DNA from: Plasmodium relictum | Taxonomy: Eukaryota; Apicomplexa; Aconoidasida; Haemosporida; Plasmodiidae | Assembly (NCBI RefSeq): GCF_900005765.1 | Contig: NC_041689.1 | Span: 124,001-188,000, forward strand | Length of the DNA: 64,000 nt | Direction of reading: 5' to 3' | Part shown: in pieces, positions 35,568 to 50,346 of the stretch | Layout of the letters: the number at the start of each line of letters is the position of its first letter | How positions within the stretch are numbered: position 1 is the stretch's first letter | The notes under the pieces: generated by a model | The model's input: the letters and a program-made list of their open reading frames with translations, nothing else | Databases searched by the model: none | Told to the model about the DNA's origin: nothing | Position numbers and translations under genes: made by a program

Positions 35568-36760
35568 TTTTATATCTATATATTCTAAAGGGACTTCAAT
35601 AATTTACTTAAATTTTCTGAAAATAAATTTACATTGAATATTATTTTTCTGTAATATTTTTCATAAAAATAATTATGTTCATATCTAAAATATTCTACAA
35701 CGTAAAAGAAAAAAAATCATGCTATATTTTTTAAAAAAAAAAAATAAAAATTTCCAAAAAAAATAATTAAATGTGAATCAGAACATCACTTATATAAAAA
35801 GTGTACAATAATTTTTAAATATATTGTCATTATAGCATGTTTTTTATTTTTTTCATATTAAATTTACTTCTAATATTTTTAAATATATCTTTTTACAGGT
35901 TTATATATATATTTTTTTTTTTTAAAAGATTCACAAAATCAATTAAAATTTATGATAAAAAAAATAAATAAAATAAAATGAAATAAGAAAAAGAGAATCT
36001 ATATTTTAAGATAAATTATTTAAAAATTTTATTTATTTAAAATAAATGTTATATATATAATTTAGATGACTAAGATATTTTTTTTTTTTTTTTTAATATG
36101 CTATGCGTACAAAATCTTTTTAAATATTTTTATAAAATTTGTTTATACTATTTTTTTTTTTAATTTTTAATTTTTGAAAGAAATCATATTTGATATATGT
36201 AAAAGTCATCTCCAAATAATTTTATTATAACAATATTTTTAATATATGTTTTTATTGTATATAATGTTTTATTATATTTTATATTAGTGTTTTATTTTAC
36301 TATATTTCATTTTCTATTTTTATTTTATTCTTTTTAAATATTTTTACACTTCTTTTTTTTTAACACAAATTTACAGTTTTATTTATTTATTTTTTTTAAC
36401 TTTAAAACATTTAAAAACTTCACCTTAAAAATAAAGTAAAAAACGTTTAATATAAATATCCAATATATTTATTAAAAATTAAAAGTTTTGTATTTAAATT
36501 ATTTTTTTTGAAAAAAAAAAAACATTGGAGTAAAATGAACTAAATACATTACAATAAATTAAATAATGTTATATAAAAAAGAAAAAAATAAATAAGCGAG
36601 AAAATGTTTTTTTCTCAATTTTTGTATTGTTTTTAAAAAAAGTATATATATATCAAATATTTTTGTCATTTAAATATAGTTATAAAAATTAAAGAAATTA
36701 TTTTTTATATTAATTATATATATATATATATATATATTTATTTATTTATTTATTTATAAA
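35130..36760. other. intergenic region
   Basis: Between two plus-strand genes. It holds the (TA)n at 35529-35562, another at about 36716-36736 next to a (TTTA)n run just before the next start codon, and poly(dT) at 36079-36094. GTGTAC occurs near 35802. No gene was seen. Confidence 0.6.
35529..35562. repeat. (TA)n microsatellite, about 34 bp
   Basis: Pure TA run in the intergenic space downstream of the DUF501 gene. Confidence 0.95.
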
Positions 36761-39700
36761 ATGTATTTTAATAAAGAAAAAAACGAGAATGATGAAGAAA
36801 GTAAAAGGAACGTAGTAAATAAAAATATGGTAAATCATAAAAATAAAAAATATGTTAGAAATATAAGGCAATCTGTTTACAATATTAAATATATAAATAA
36901 ATTTTATAAACGTAATAACGATATAAGAGTAAAAAAAGGTAATAATGGAACAACCTTTAATAATAATTCATTGAGCTCAAACAATTTAAAATTAGAAAGT
37001 AAAAATAATCAGCAATCATATTTTAATAAAAATTCTGCAAATAGAAATAATAAAGAAAATACTCGATTAAATGCATATAAAAAGAACTATTTTGATCAGG
37101 ATAATATAAATTATAATAGTTTAATTAATTCGCAAACATCAGTTTGCTCTATACATATTGAGAAAACAGATGATGATATTAAAAATCAAATAAAATGCAC
37201 TGAATCATATTTATATGATAATAGAAATAATTCAAATGAAATTTCTCAGCAAAACTATCCTATGTTCGTAGAAGAAATAAATTTTAATGAGAATTTGGTT
37301 TTATTAACAGGTATACTTATTCTATCAAGTAATGATAAAATATTTAATAACTTAGAATTTGAAGGAAAAACACATCCATCGCCTATTGATTGTAATTTAA
37401 GTATTTATGTTAATGTTGTTAATAAATATAATTATCATTATTTTAAACAATTATATCCAGTATCTTATAATTTTAAAAATAGATTATTATTTGCTTCTTT
37501 GAATAATTCTACCATTGATTCATCATTATTAATAGATAAAATTATTATTAAGGGATGTTTTAAAACATTATCCTTAATTGTATTAGGACAATCAGAAGAA
37601 ATAAATGAAGCATTAAAGTAAGTATTTTTTTTTTTTTTTTTCCAATTATTTATGCGTATTTTCATTTTTTTTTTTTTTTTCATATGTATAGATATTATAG
37701 AGAAAATTTCTATGACAGCAACTTGAGAAGCAAAATTAATGAAGAAACATTAGATGTAGAAAATGTAGATTTAGAAAAAGATGAAATATATGCACCTAAG
37801 AAATCGGTAGATATAAAAACATATAATATAAATACATTAATGGAAGAAAATGTTACTTGGAAGAAATATAATAAAATGGATTATTTTCATGAAGATTATT
37901 TATCAGAAGAAGATAATCATAAAGAATTATATAAATTGTCAAATATCTTAGAAGAAGAATTTATAAAAAATAATTTTCAAAAAATGAATAATTCAGATAA
38001 TAACTATTTAAAAAGTGAAATGAAAAAGGAGGAAGTAGGTATTTCATATGAAAATGATATAAAGAACAATGAAGAAATAATAATGAACAGTAAGAATAAT
38101 GAAATGTGTGAAAATATTAAAAATAATGAAAATAACGATGCAAATTATACTGATTCAAAATTAGATGAAGATAACGAAGAAAAATATATGAATTATTTTA
38201 TACCTCCAAGAAATGATTTGATAGTAAAAATTTTAAATTTACTTACGGAAATATATAAAAGTAAAAAAGAAATATGTAAAAGTGACATTTTAATATATAA
38301 AAAAATAATTAAATATGGAGCATTGTGGTTATTTTACATATATAAAAATATAAAAAATAAAGAAGAGAATTTTCTTATAAATTACTCAGAATATATGCAA
38401 ATTAAAATTCATGATATACTAGGTTGTTTACTAATATTAAGAAGATGTGCATTATATTCAGATTTAGCTAAATATATAATACATATGAATTTTAACTCAG
38501 ATGTTTTATATTTTGATAATAAATCTCCTCATGTTTTAATTTATTTAATTGATATGCTCCATGTTAATAATATTTATTTTTTATCATCTTGGAAAATTAA
38601 AACGTCAATATTAAAGACTATTATTGCTATCATTTCTAATTCTTATGTTATGAACCTTTTTTGCAATTATGTAAGTTAAAAAAAAAAAAAATAATAATAA
38701 AAAAAAAAATAAAATAATAATGAATATGCTTATAATGAAAAGAGAGAAAATTTATATAATAGAGTTATATACATATGTATATTTTTTATTTGTATTTGTA
38801 TACATATCTATTCATATGTATAATAATTTTTTTTCATTTCCTATAAGAAATGTATATATATGACAAATTCATATATATATGTAAATATATATGTTTCACC
38901 TTTGTGTTATTACATATAATAAAATTATTAAAATATATTATCTATAATTAAATTGCATATTTTTGTATATTTTTTTTTTGAAGAAAATATAATGCAATCC
39001 ATAAAAAATTATTTTTTTTTTCTGTTATTACTCACCTTATATATTTATATAGATTTGAATAGTTTTATTCTTTAATAAGTTTTGTATATATTTTTATTTT
39101 TTTTTTTAATTTAAAAATAGTGAATTAATTTATCTTAATATAAATAATTTTTTTGTTTCATTTACCTTTTTATGTTTTGTTATTTACTGAAATTTATATG
39201 CTTATATATTATAAATTATTCTATTTTCATAAATTATTATAGAAAGTATTTTTTTTTAAATTATTAATTTTTTTTTCTTTAAAATGATATATAAATTTCA
39301 TTTGATGTAGTATATATATATATTTGCTTTTACTTTTTTTTTTTTTTGTCATATTTTTTCTTCCGTTGTTAAAACTTGTTAGAGAACAAATATTTCGAAT
39401 ATTTTAAAACTTAAATATAAAAGATTATGTGTAGCTTTTTTTTTTAATTTTACATTTCTTTATCTAATTTTATATATTTATAAAATATATATTAAAAAAT
39501 ATATAATAAAGAGCTATTAAAATATGATATAAAAAATATTTGAGAGAATTTGTCTGCATTTTCATTTTTTTTTTTTTTTTTCACCTTTAAGTGAAAACAT
39601 AAATCTTTAGGAATATTTAATATTAAAAATTATTTATTATTATATATGTATATATCATGATAAATGAAATATAATACACAATATAAATATATATATTTTT

Positions 39701-42700
39701 TATATCTTAGGTTGACGAAAGTAATGAATCATCATATATAAAATTGCTAAAATTATCATCAACTAACAAAATGAAAAGGTAAAAAATTTATGCATATCGA
39801 ATATATATTAAGAATAGTTAAAGTACTATAATTAATTATAAATTACACTAAATCTTTTATATCGTATGTAATATTTTTTCTAATGAAATATTTTGTTATT
39901 ACATTAAATGCTTATTATATTATATTTTTATAATTTTTTTTTTTTTTTAAAGATACAATATTAAAAGACTACTTGGTATAATTATGAGTAAAGTAAAACT
40001 TTTTGAAGAAATTAATAAATTTGAAAGCAGTATTATAGACATAATCTTAAATAGGAGAAATTATGATAAAACATTATTCAGCAAAAAATTTATTTCTAAA
40101 TTTATTTATGAACTAAAAAGTGTTCATAAAGAGTTATTTCAACATACTTGTAATCACGAAAGTAAAAACAGTTGCTATGATGCACTATATGAAAACGAAA
40201 TTTTTGTTTTTAATGAGAAGAATAAAAAGAAGAATAATTTTTATTTACACAAATTGCATAACTATATTATTTCTTATTTACAAAGAAATCAGTTTTTCAC
40301 CCTTTTTATATATATTTTAAAGGAATTTGAAGTTCATATAAAAAATTCATTATTTTTAAATTCTTATGATATTTGCTTTATTACTGCAGTTAACGAATTT
40401 TTATTTTATTTTCTAAACTGTTCAGGTGGAATTAACCTATTAACAAATTATAATATAGAATTATTTGAAAATTTGTATAAAAGTATATGTTTAATTATAA
40501 ATAGAAAAATGAAAGAATTAAATGCTAATATAAATGATAAAAATAATGATTTGAACAAATTAAAAGGTAATGATGATAACTGTACTGAGGCTAATGAACA
40601 AATTCTTCAAAATAATGAAAATAGAATTGATGATATTGATAACTTAAGTGAAGACAATATTAAAATAAAAAATAGCGAAAATGAATTGAGTTATGAGTTT
40701 GAAGATCCATATAGTGAAAATGCTGCATTAAAAGATAAAAATAAAAGTACATCTTTAAACGATAATAAAAATATTATTAATATGAGTTACAAAAATGATA
40801 ATGTGAATGAATTTTTGAATACAACAGATTCTTTAAAAACTATTGAAAGTGAAAACACTGTAAACATAAATAATTCTACATGTGAGAACAACACGAAAGA
40901 AGAAAAAGAATTATTAAATAGTTTAGATGATATAAGTGATGATTTTATTTATAATGAAAAAAACTTTTATTATGATAATTTAAAGTGCGTTTATACTTAT
41001 AATGATATATTAAGAAATAAGGATATTTCTGAGAAGTTTTATTTAGATGGCTATAATTATAAAGATATTAAAAATACTCGTAATTATTGTTCTTTTATTT
41101 TATGCTCATTGAAAACATTTTCGAGAGTAGACATATTAATTAACAATTTTTTTAATTTAGGAGAAGAAATATCACTAGAATATTTAAAGTTTTTTAATGT
41201 ATTATGTTCATATCCTTTATCTAAATTAGCTCTATACAATAATAATAATTTTTATAATTTTTTTCTTCATATTATTTATCTCTTTTACTATTTTATACAT
41301 TTAGAAAAATTATATGAAAATAAAATGAATGAATCTACAAAAAAAAAAGACAAAATTGATAACAGTAATGAAGAGGAAGAAGATAATAAAGAGAAAAAAA
41401 AGGATGAAAAGGAAAAAGAAAAAGAAAGAAAAAAAAATTATGCAAAAAATTTGAGCATATCTAATAAAATAGAAGAAAATGATACTAATTCAAATGAATT
41501 TGTTTTAATATCTATTCGATATATATTAAATATTATTTATAATTTAATATTCTATGATGAATCAGGATATTTTATATTTCACTTTGGTTATTCGATTTTT
41601 GTATGTCTAGAAGAAATTAGAAATATTACAGGAGAAATAAAAAAAAAAAAAGATTACTCATTTGGTACACTAAATTACAATGTACCTAAGAAGATATTCT
41701 TAAAAGATTATATAAGCAGTGATAAATTATTTTATAAATATTTTTTTTATTTATACGAAAATTTAAAAAATTTGTATATTGATTTATATAGATATGAAAA
41801 AAAAAAATTTAATGAAATGCACATTAATAAAAAAAAAGAATCATATAAAGAAAGTATTTTTAACATTTTAAATAAATATAATCAAGAGCTAAATAAAAGT
41901 TATATAAATAAAATAAATGATGATAAACGAAATAGAAGTATAAATAATGATATTAATAAAATAAAACAAAACTTGTTTAACAATGAAGAAATTTTCATAA
42001 ATTTGCTACCATTAAAATCTAATTATACTCCTAATGTCAATAAAATAATTGAAAGTTGTAAAATAGAAAAAGATAAGTACTCTTTAAAAAAATCAAAAGA
42101 ATTAAATAACTATAATTGTAAATTAAATAATGATATATATATAAATCAATCAACAAAAAATTGTACACGACTTGGAAGCACAAATAACCAGTATGTTGAA
42201 TTATTAGAAGAGTTAGATGATAATCCTAGTAATAATCTAAGCAAAAAACTAGACACATATCCATTTTTATCTTTAAATTTATTATATTATTACATGAATT
42301 TATGCTATAATATCTATTATTTTATGAATGTATATGAAAACGAAAAAGATGAATCAAATCAAGAAAAAGAATTTTTTTTTATTAATAATTCTGGTTTCTT
42401 TTATAATAACGACTTTGAATATAATAATTATATATGTATAAAAAATGATAAGATTGATGAAATAAACAAGCCAATTAAAGATGTATATTATACTAAAAAG
42501 AAAAGTAAAGAGAATAAAATATTTAGAGAGGAAAATAATTACGTAAGTAACGATGAAAAAGAAATATTCTCAGATGATTACTTAAATTCTATAAATTATA
42601 TAAATAAATATGATCAGAACAATTTTAAAAATATAGGAACAATATTATATAATGAAAATAATTTAGAATTCTTAATAAAATTAATATCCAAATCCATATT

Positions 42701-45700
42701 TTTCTTAAATGTAAATATTTTTAAATTAGCTTTATTGAATTTTAATAAATTAAGTGGAAGAAATCTTTACAGAATTTTGAAAAATAGATTAAAAAGTATA
42801 TTTTTTGTTAAAAGTGTTTTAAATATTTTATTTAATTTTTTTTATAATTTAACATATAATAATAATTCTATAACATTAAAATCATATAGGAATAATGAAT
42901 TATTATATTCCTTATTGTATTTATTAACTAAATTATTAAGTTTTAATGATTGGCTTGGATCAAATAATGTATCAGAATACAATCATCATTCTTCTATTTT
43001 TGTTTTAAGATATAATATTATTTATATTCTAAGAATATTTTACATTTGGTTTAATAAAACGTCAGATAATCAATCATTTTTATTTCGTTGCGTTTTAAAA
43101 TATACAAGATCAATACCATCATTTAGTACAGCAGGTATGCTTCTTATTTTAACATTTTTTGATTTCAAAAACATTTTTCCAGATTACATATATTCCTTTT
43201 ATATTACTAATAATTTAAAGAATATATGTTATGATAGTATAAAGAACAATGTAAAAAGTAATGAAGGTGATACTGAAGAAGAGGAAGAAGAAGAAATATT
43301 AGAGGAATCAGAATTGGAAGAAAATAATGAAGAAGAAAAAGAAGATGAATATACAATAGAACATGAGACAGAACAAAAACATGAGCAAAATGAAGATTAT
43401 ATAAAAAAAATAGAAAATGAAAATAAAGAAAAGGAGTGTGAGCAATATATAGGACAAGATAATATATATTCTAATATTATCAAAGAAGAAAACAAAGGGG
43501 GGGATTCCTATAAAGATTATAGTGAAGAGGAAAAAATTTGTGAAGAAAAAGAAAACAAAAAAAGAATAATAGATAATGAAATGAATAGAAAAGTAAAAGA
43601 TAAAGAAAATGAGCATCCAAATGATATAATTGATGATGATTTATATTATGAACTCTATGAAGAACAAAATTGTAATAAATATAAATATGAGATGTTAAAT
43701 GAAGAAAAAACAAGTTATGAGGATATTCCTTCTAGTGATAACACAAAGCATAAACTTGATGAGAATATCAATTATAGTAGAAATATAAAAATAGAAAAAG
43801 ACAATAATATTATAGAAGATGAACTTTCAAAAGAAAATGAAAAAAATGAAAATAGGAAAGAGGATAGAAATGAAGTGTTGAATAATAAAATATACAAAGA
43901 CAATAATAATTTACATAATAATACAAATATTAAAAATGAAAATAGTGATATAAAGGAATATGAAGATATAATTAATAGAAATAGTAAAAATTTAAATACC
44001 ATTAATAATAATATAAAAGAAAAAAGATATTTAAATGATTCTTCTATTATTAAAAACAGTCATAAATATGACAAATTAACTTTATGTAAAAATAATTATG
44101 AGACATTTAATTATTATTCTCATATTTTAAATAATAGTAGTATAAATTATTTTAGTGATTTAGAAGATGAAGAAGAAGACGAAGATAGAGAGAAAGAGGA
44201 GAATGATGAATTAATAGAGAACAAAAGAGAAAATATTAACAATAATATTATTAAAGAAAAAAAGGAAGATTATAAAGAAAATTTAAATAAGGAAAAAGAT
44301 TTAGAAAAAATAATTTTATATTGTAAATTAAGTAATCCATTTAATATTGAAAAAAGAAGAAATTTATATTTATGCTGTTCTATAAATATAAAAAAAAAAA
44401 TAATGAATGAGAAGTATTGTGAGTTTTTTCGTATTTTTAATTTAAATTATTCTTCTGATGATTATGAAGAGGTGTTTTATTCGGATAATAATAAGAAATC
44501 AAACGATAATTATGTTTCTATGATAGGTAATTTGACAATTAACTTGAAAGATTTGAATGAAAATGAAAATAGCAATGACGATGCAAATAATCAAGCGAAT
44601 TATAATTGTTTTGATGAAGATGCTTTAAAAAATTATATAGGAAATAAAATTAAAGGAATTTCTTTTTTATCTACTGATAAAATTTATAAAAACAAAAAAA
44701 ATTTAAGAGATTTGCATAATGAAAATAATAATTTAAATATTTTGAGTAATAATGATGATAATAATTTTATGAGAAACAATGATAAGAAAGAGAATGATTA
44801 TCTAAACTACAAAAACAAAGTAGAAGATAAAAATAATAAGGAAAAATTATATTATAACAAGTCAGAAGGTGCTACTTCTCCATTTTCTATTAAAAATTTT
44901 TTACAAGATAGTGATGAAGTGCACTATGAAAATATATTAGATAAATTGAGAAGGAAAGAATATTTATTTGATCAAAACATTAATATGAATAGCTTAAAGG
45001 AAGAAGAAAAAGAAAAATTAACATTAATAAGAAAAGAATTAAAAATTAGGGAATACACAAGCTTTGAAGATTTTTGTGATTATATCAATTTTATTATAAG
45101 AGTAAGCAAAAGTAATAATGTTATTGGAAGATGCTTAAGTGCATATTGTTGCGTTATATTTATAAACCATAGAATACCTATATTTTCAATTTTATTTGAA
45201 TATGTTCGTAAAACAATAAATAATATAAAAAATTTAAATTCGTTTAATAAAAATAATGATAGCAATACAAGTATATGTATGAATAAAATCAATTACTTTT
45301 CTTTTTTTTCATATAACAATACCCAATCAAATAATGCTTACTACACATATAATCAAGAGATATATCATCTTAAGGAGCTCTGTAATGTATTTTCATTTAT
45401 CCTGGACATTTTAAAAATATGCTTTTTTAATAATTATAAAAATAACTACAATAAACTAATTAAGCTAATATATTTTCCGTCAAAAAAATTATTGAACATG
45501 TTATATAATATGATTAAAAATTTAAAAAAAGTATTCCCTCAAGAACTTATTAGATTTATTATAAAATTGTCAAGCACTATTTTTCATGGTTATGCATATG
45601 TTCTTTTTATATTTTTTAATAAACATAACATTTTATATAATGAAGATAAATTTAAAATAACATGTTTAAAAGAAGATGTTAATGAAAATTTTGATAATAA

Positions 45701-48700
45701 TAATAATATTTTATTCATTAATAAAGAAGTTTATTATAAAGAAAAGGAATTTATAATAAATCAAAGTATAGAAGAAAAAAGAATTAACAGATATCAGAAT
45801 CTTAATAATAACTATAAAAAGAAAATATTATTTTCGTGTCCCAATTTTATTAAATACATAAATTTTTTTATTAATTATTTTTTTGAACTAATTAATACAA
45901 AAAATATTGTTGACAACAATAATAAAGAAATACTTTATAAATATGCAGATTATATTGACATAAAAACTGTTAATCTTTGTTTAATAAATATTTATGAAAT
46001 AGTGAAAAATAAAATTTTATATTTCTTCACCTTTTTTAATGTAGAAAAGAAATTGATTAATTTTTTTTTTAGATATATACATAATTACAAAGATAAAATG
46101 AAAAGAAAAACAGTTTTCCAAAAAAATAATAGCCTAAGCATGGAAGAATATATTGAAAATCACAATAATGAAATTATATATATTCATGTATATGATTTTT
46201 ATATAAAATTAAATGAACATATTAATATAGGAAAGTTATTAGAATTCTTTTCCTTTTATTTTGATATTATTGAAGAAACAAATTATAAAATTATTGAATT
46301 ATATGAATATATTAATATTATAGATATTATATTAAATATTATTTTAAAAATAATAAATTATAATTTTAATTCTTTATTTATTCTTATGCATTTAATTCTT
46401 AATGATAATTCTTTTACTATGAAATTTATAAAAATTCAACAAAATAAAAACAATTTTGAAAGGCAAAAATCATTTAAGGAAAAAAAGAAAATTAGTCACA
46501 GAAATGGAAATGAAAAAATAAATAATGATGATATAAATTATATAGAAGATTTTAAAAACAATTTTTTAAATAACTTATTAAATAGTTTAAATAATCTGTA
46601 CGCCTTTATAGTTAATGCAATAGAGAAAAATTGTGATGAAGATACAAATAATACAAAAGAAAAGGACTTAATAAATAAAAAAGAGAAGGCATTAGAGTCA
46701 TCATATATTTCTGGTATTAATACAAATGAAAAAACAAATAATGAAATTTCAAATCAGGATATAAATATAAATCAAAACAGTTCATTATATATTTTATCTA
46801 AAATTATTTTAAGTATGATTGATAAATTGAAATCAATTAAGAAAAAAGTTCTTAATTTAAATTCTTCGTTTGCTTCAAACATAACTTTTAAAAACTTTCT
46901 TTTATTTACATGTTATGATATAAAAGAATTAAATATTCTGTACATGAATCAAAATATAAAGAAGCATAGAAAAAATAGTTTAGATAGTGCTCTTCTAAGT
47001 TGCGAAATATCCTTAAAAAGAAGAAAAATAGAAGAAAAAAAACAATTATTAGATAATAATAATGATGAAATTAAAACAGACTTAAATCAGGAAATAGAAA
47101 ATAATAACAATGAGGTACATGTAATCAACTTATATAATGTAAATGAACTAGATGAATATAAATCAAACAATGAAATTAATGAAATAAATGAAAATGGATT
47201 AGATAAAATTGAGGTAAATGACAATAATTTAAATGAAAATGATACAAATGAAAATACTGTAGATACAAACATATTAAATAGAATATTTCTTAAAGATGAT
47301 AAATCAAAAGATTATTCCTTTTTTTTTGAAAATGTCTTCAATGATATTAACTTAGCAATAAACAATAAATATTTATTTAGTAAATTAAGTGATATTTTTT
47401 TCTCTAAAAGCATATTAAATAAAATAATCAAATCATTTGAATCTCATCAACACTTAGATGATAACTATTTAATAACTATAAAAAATATTAATTCAAATAA
47501 TTTAATTCCATCAGTTAATAAGAAATTATATGATCACTGTTCTCATATACTTTGTGATATTCAGTCAAATATATATTTGAATGAAAATGATGAAGATAGA
47601 AAAAGTTTTACACTATTTAACATTGCTCAAGAAAATAAATCAAAAGAAATTGATGAAAACCATTCATTATATAATTACATAAGGCTATTAAAAGAGGAGA
47701 ATAATAAATTACAAAAAAAAAAAATAGATTTAAATACTCAGCTTATGCAATCAAAAGGTAAACAATTCAAGAGAATTGATAAAAACACATTTGAAGATCA
47801 TTTCAGAAATAGAAAAACATTATCATCAAGAGCTCCATCAAAACATGTTGATGATTACGAAGCCACAAATGCTACTATTAATAATACTACGACCAATAAT
47901 AATAATAATAATGAAAATGATGAAACGAATAATGAAAATAATGAAAATATTGATATAAATAATAAAAATAAATTTAATAATGTTATAAATAAAAATATAA
48001 GTAACCAAGAAAATAAAACAAGTAATACAATAAATAGTAACCTTAATAAAATAAATGTAAATAATAATATAAATAATAGTAATGATTTTATGACTAATAT
48101 AAATAATGATAATACTACTACCAGTTCAAATGCGAATAATATAAAAAATGAGAATAGTAATATTACATTAAATAAAAATAATTTAACAAATAATTTGGTT
48201 AATAAAATAGGAATAGATGCTAATAAAGAGATGAAACCAAACGATCCAAAACATATGGACAATTCAATTAAAATGGTTCCTTCTAAAGTGAATATTTTAA
48301 GAAACTCTAAAAAATTTCATAACCCAAATTATATTAATAAAGAAAATTATAATAATATGAACAATGATAGTTATAATGATAATTATAATAATGATAACTA
48401 TAATGATAATTTTAACTATAATAGTCAAAATATTAATAGTTATGACAATTATAACTATGAAAGCTATAATAATGATAATTATGATAATTTTAATAATTAT
48501 AATAACAACATTAACAGTTATAACAATAACTATAATTATGATAATGATATAGCAAATAATGCAGGCATTGATAATATTCATTCATCTAATTATTCTTTTA
48601 ATTCAAATAATAACATTAACCTAAATAATGTTGCTGAAGCAAATAATAATATTAAAAGTGATGTTAATAATAATAAAAACATAAAAATATATGACTATAA

Positions 48701-49259
48701 CAACATAATAAATAATGAAAATATAAGTACATTACATATGAAAAGTCATCATAATATATCTGATACTAATCCTCCTTTTTTTAATTATAATAAAAATGAT
48801 ATCAACAATAATAGTAATAATGATATCGAAATTAAAGATAGTAATAATAATATAACACATGATACTAATGAAAATAATAATTCACAAAATTCTAATTATA
48901 TATCTTCTAATAATTCGGACGTAAACAATAGCCATTTCTTTGATTCTCCTAACTTGAAACACATAAATAATAATGGAAACCAAAATAATATAAGTAAAAA
49001 TGCAACTAATGAAATTAAAGAAACAAATGAGTTAAGTAAAAATTCTAATTTTGACGATTGCGATTGCTATAAATTTAATGTTTTAGGATGGAAAGAATTT
49101 TCTCAAGATGGACATAAAAATGATTTAGATGTTTGTAAAATTGTTAATAAACCAGTGTTATTAAGAGATCCTCGCATTAAAATGAAATTTCTTAAAATAT
49201 TAGATAGACATAAAAATATCAAAGATATATTTAAAAGACTTGGAGTTGATATTAAATAA
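36761..49259 (+). CDS. giant protein with Virilizer/VIRMA-like N-terminal domain (candidate m6A writer scaffold)
   Basis: Four exons: 36761-37617, 37692-38670, 39711-39778 and 39953-49259, joined in frame (phases 2, 0, 2), giving about 3,736 aa. Intron 2 is unusually long at 1,040 bp. Residues about 168-285 resemble the VIR_N domain. They run from an FVEEINFNENLVLLTG start, through a strand-rich body with a THPSPIDCNLSIYV stretch, to IIIKGCFKTLSLIVLG. The last piece matches the family's 'lilRGxYxcLTLaiyG' ending. Ordered alpha-helical blocks follow at about 460-680 and in several places beyond, separated by long Asn/Glu/Asp-rich spacers; residues about 3250-3640 are an Asn/Tyr-rich repeat. 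The last 70 residues are ordered again (CDCYKFNVLGWKEF, then KPVLLRDPRIKMKFL). Virilizer scaffolds the METTL3/METTL14/WTAP complex in the nucleus. The exon chain is secure; the family call is moderate and rests mainly on the N-terminal domain. Confidence 0.6.
48000..48560. repeat. coding low-complexity tract (Asn/Tyr/Asp)
   Basis: Within the last exon of the giant Virilizer-like gene, AAT/GAT/TAT codon runs give a long imperfect repeat, clearest at about 48340-48550 (YNN, YND, NYDN units). It would be disordered and prone to replication slippage. Confidence 0.8.
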
Positions 49260-49902
49260 GATTAGTTAATAAGAAAGAAAACAAAAAAAAAAAAAAAAAA
49301 AAAAAATTAAAAAATATATATATATAAAATAAAAAAAAAAAATAAAATAATAAGTTAAATAATTAAAAAAATAAAATAAAATAAATTATTTTAATAATTA
49401 TCTAATGCTTGTGTTATGTTCTATTTAAGATATGTTTTATATTTACTTTTTTAAATATTAATTTCTATTTTAAAAAAAATATAATTATGATATCTTATTA
49501 AATTTAAAATGATTTTATATTCTCTTTATTATATCATACTTTATATTTTATGTAGTTATGAACTCGTTTCATTTTATATATAATTACAAACATATATGTC
49601 AGTTATTTTCACTTCTGAATATATTAAATAATTGTAATATATACCAAAAATATCATTTTTTTTTTTTTTTTTTATATTGAACTTTATCTTTCTGTTTATT
49701 TATTATTTCAATATAAATAATTACCAATTTAAATGTTTTATTATAATATTATATTAATTTGTCTTCGAAAACTTTTTATATAAAAAAGTAAAAATTAAAA
49801 AAAAAAACATTAACTGCGTTGTGCCTATATAAATTATACACATAAGAATACTAGGAATATAAATATTTTATATTTTTTCTTTTTTAATTTATTTTTTCAT
49901 TT
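49260..49902. other. intergenic region between convergent genes
   Basis: Shared 3' flank of the giant gene (plus) and the 147-aa gene (minus). It has poly(dA) at 49283-49306 and poly(dT) at 49657-49672. Nothing else was seen. Confidence 0.6.
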
Positions 49903-50346
49903 TTATTTTCTCCATTTTAAATGTTTTGTATTTAATTCATCGTTTGGTTTTAATAATCTCCATACTTGAGGTTTTAATAAATGTAATTTCTTTTCATGTT
50001 GATTTAAAATATTTCTATTATTTTTTCTATCTAAATAAGTTAATTTATTTGTAACACCAGAGTAATTACAAAGAGAATAACCTGCTTTTAAAATGTGCAC
50101 TAATTTGGTTAAAGAAATAATAGATGGTGTTATAAAACTTAATGATTTCATAAATGCTTGTTCATTAAAGTTTCCATCTTTCCTTAATTTTTCTAAATAT
50201 AACTCCAATGATTTTTCATTATTTAAAGCTGTTGTATTAAATGGGTAAATTAATGGATATGCTAATCTACTTTGCAATAAATTTATAAGCATATTAACAC
50301 GAGTAATTAAAAGTAATAACCTTTTTTCTTTATTTAGATTATTCAT
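49903..50346 (-). CDS. small basic protein of unknown function
   Basis: Single exon, 147 aa, ATG at 50346. Not recognised. It has no low-complexity sequence and is relatively rich in Leu, Lys and Arg. It appears to be mostly helical, with a helical N-terminus (LLLLITRVNMLINLLQSRL), a central LSFITPSIISLTKLVHILKAGYSLC block, and a basic C-terminal segment (HLLKPQVWRLLKPNDELNTKHLKWRK). There is no signal peptide. Clean composition and normal length make a real conserved gene likely. Confidence 0.65.
   Translation of the reverse strand: MNNLNKEKRLLLLITRVNMLINLLQSRLAYPLIYPFNTTALNNEKSLELYLEKLRKDGNFNEQAFMKSLSFITPSIISLTKLVHILKAGYSLCNYSGVTNKLTYLDRKNNRNILNQHEKKLHLLKPQVWRLLKPNDELNTKHLKWRK

Noticed and set aside
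43308-44002. Minus-strand hydrophobic frames rich in Phe, Leu and Ile
   Set aside because: They are the reverse of Asn/Lys/Glu-rich coding sequence in the giant plus-strand gene; Lys and Glu codons read as Phe, Leu and Ser on the other strand.
47855-48581. Long minus-strand Ile/Val/Leu-rich frames resembling membrane proteins
   Set aside because: Reverse reading of AAT/GAT/TAT repeats in the C-terminal part of the giant gene.
39984-49259. Treating the 3,091-codon frame as a separate gene starting at its own first Met
   Set aside because: The upstream exons 36761-37617, 37692-38670 and 39711-39778 join it in frame at clean GT/AG sites, and the coding sequence is continuous in style, so one gene is preferred.
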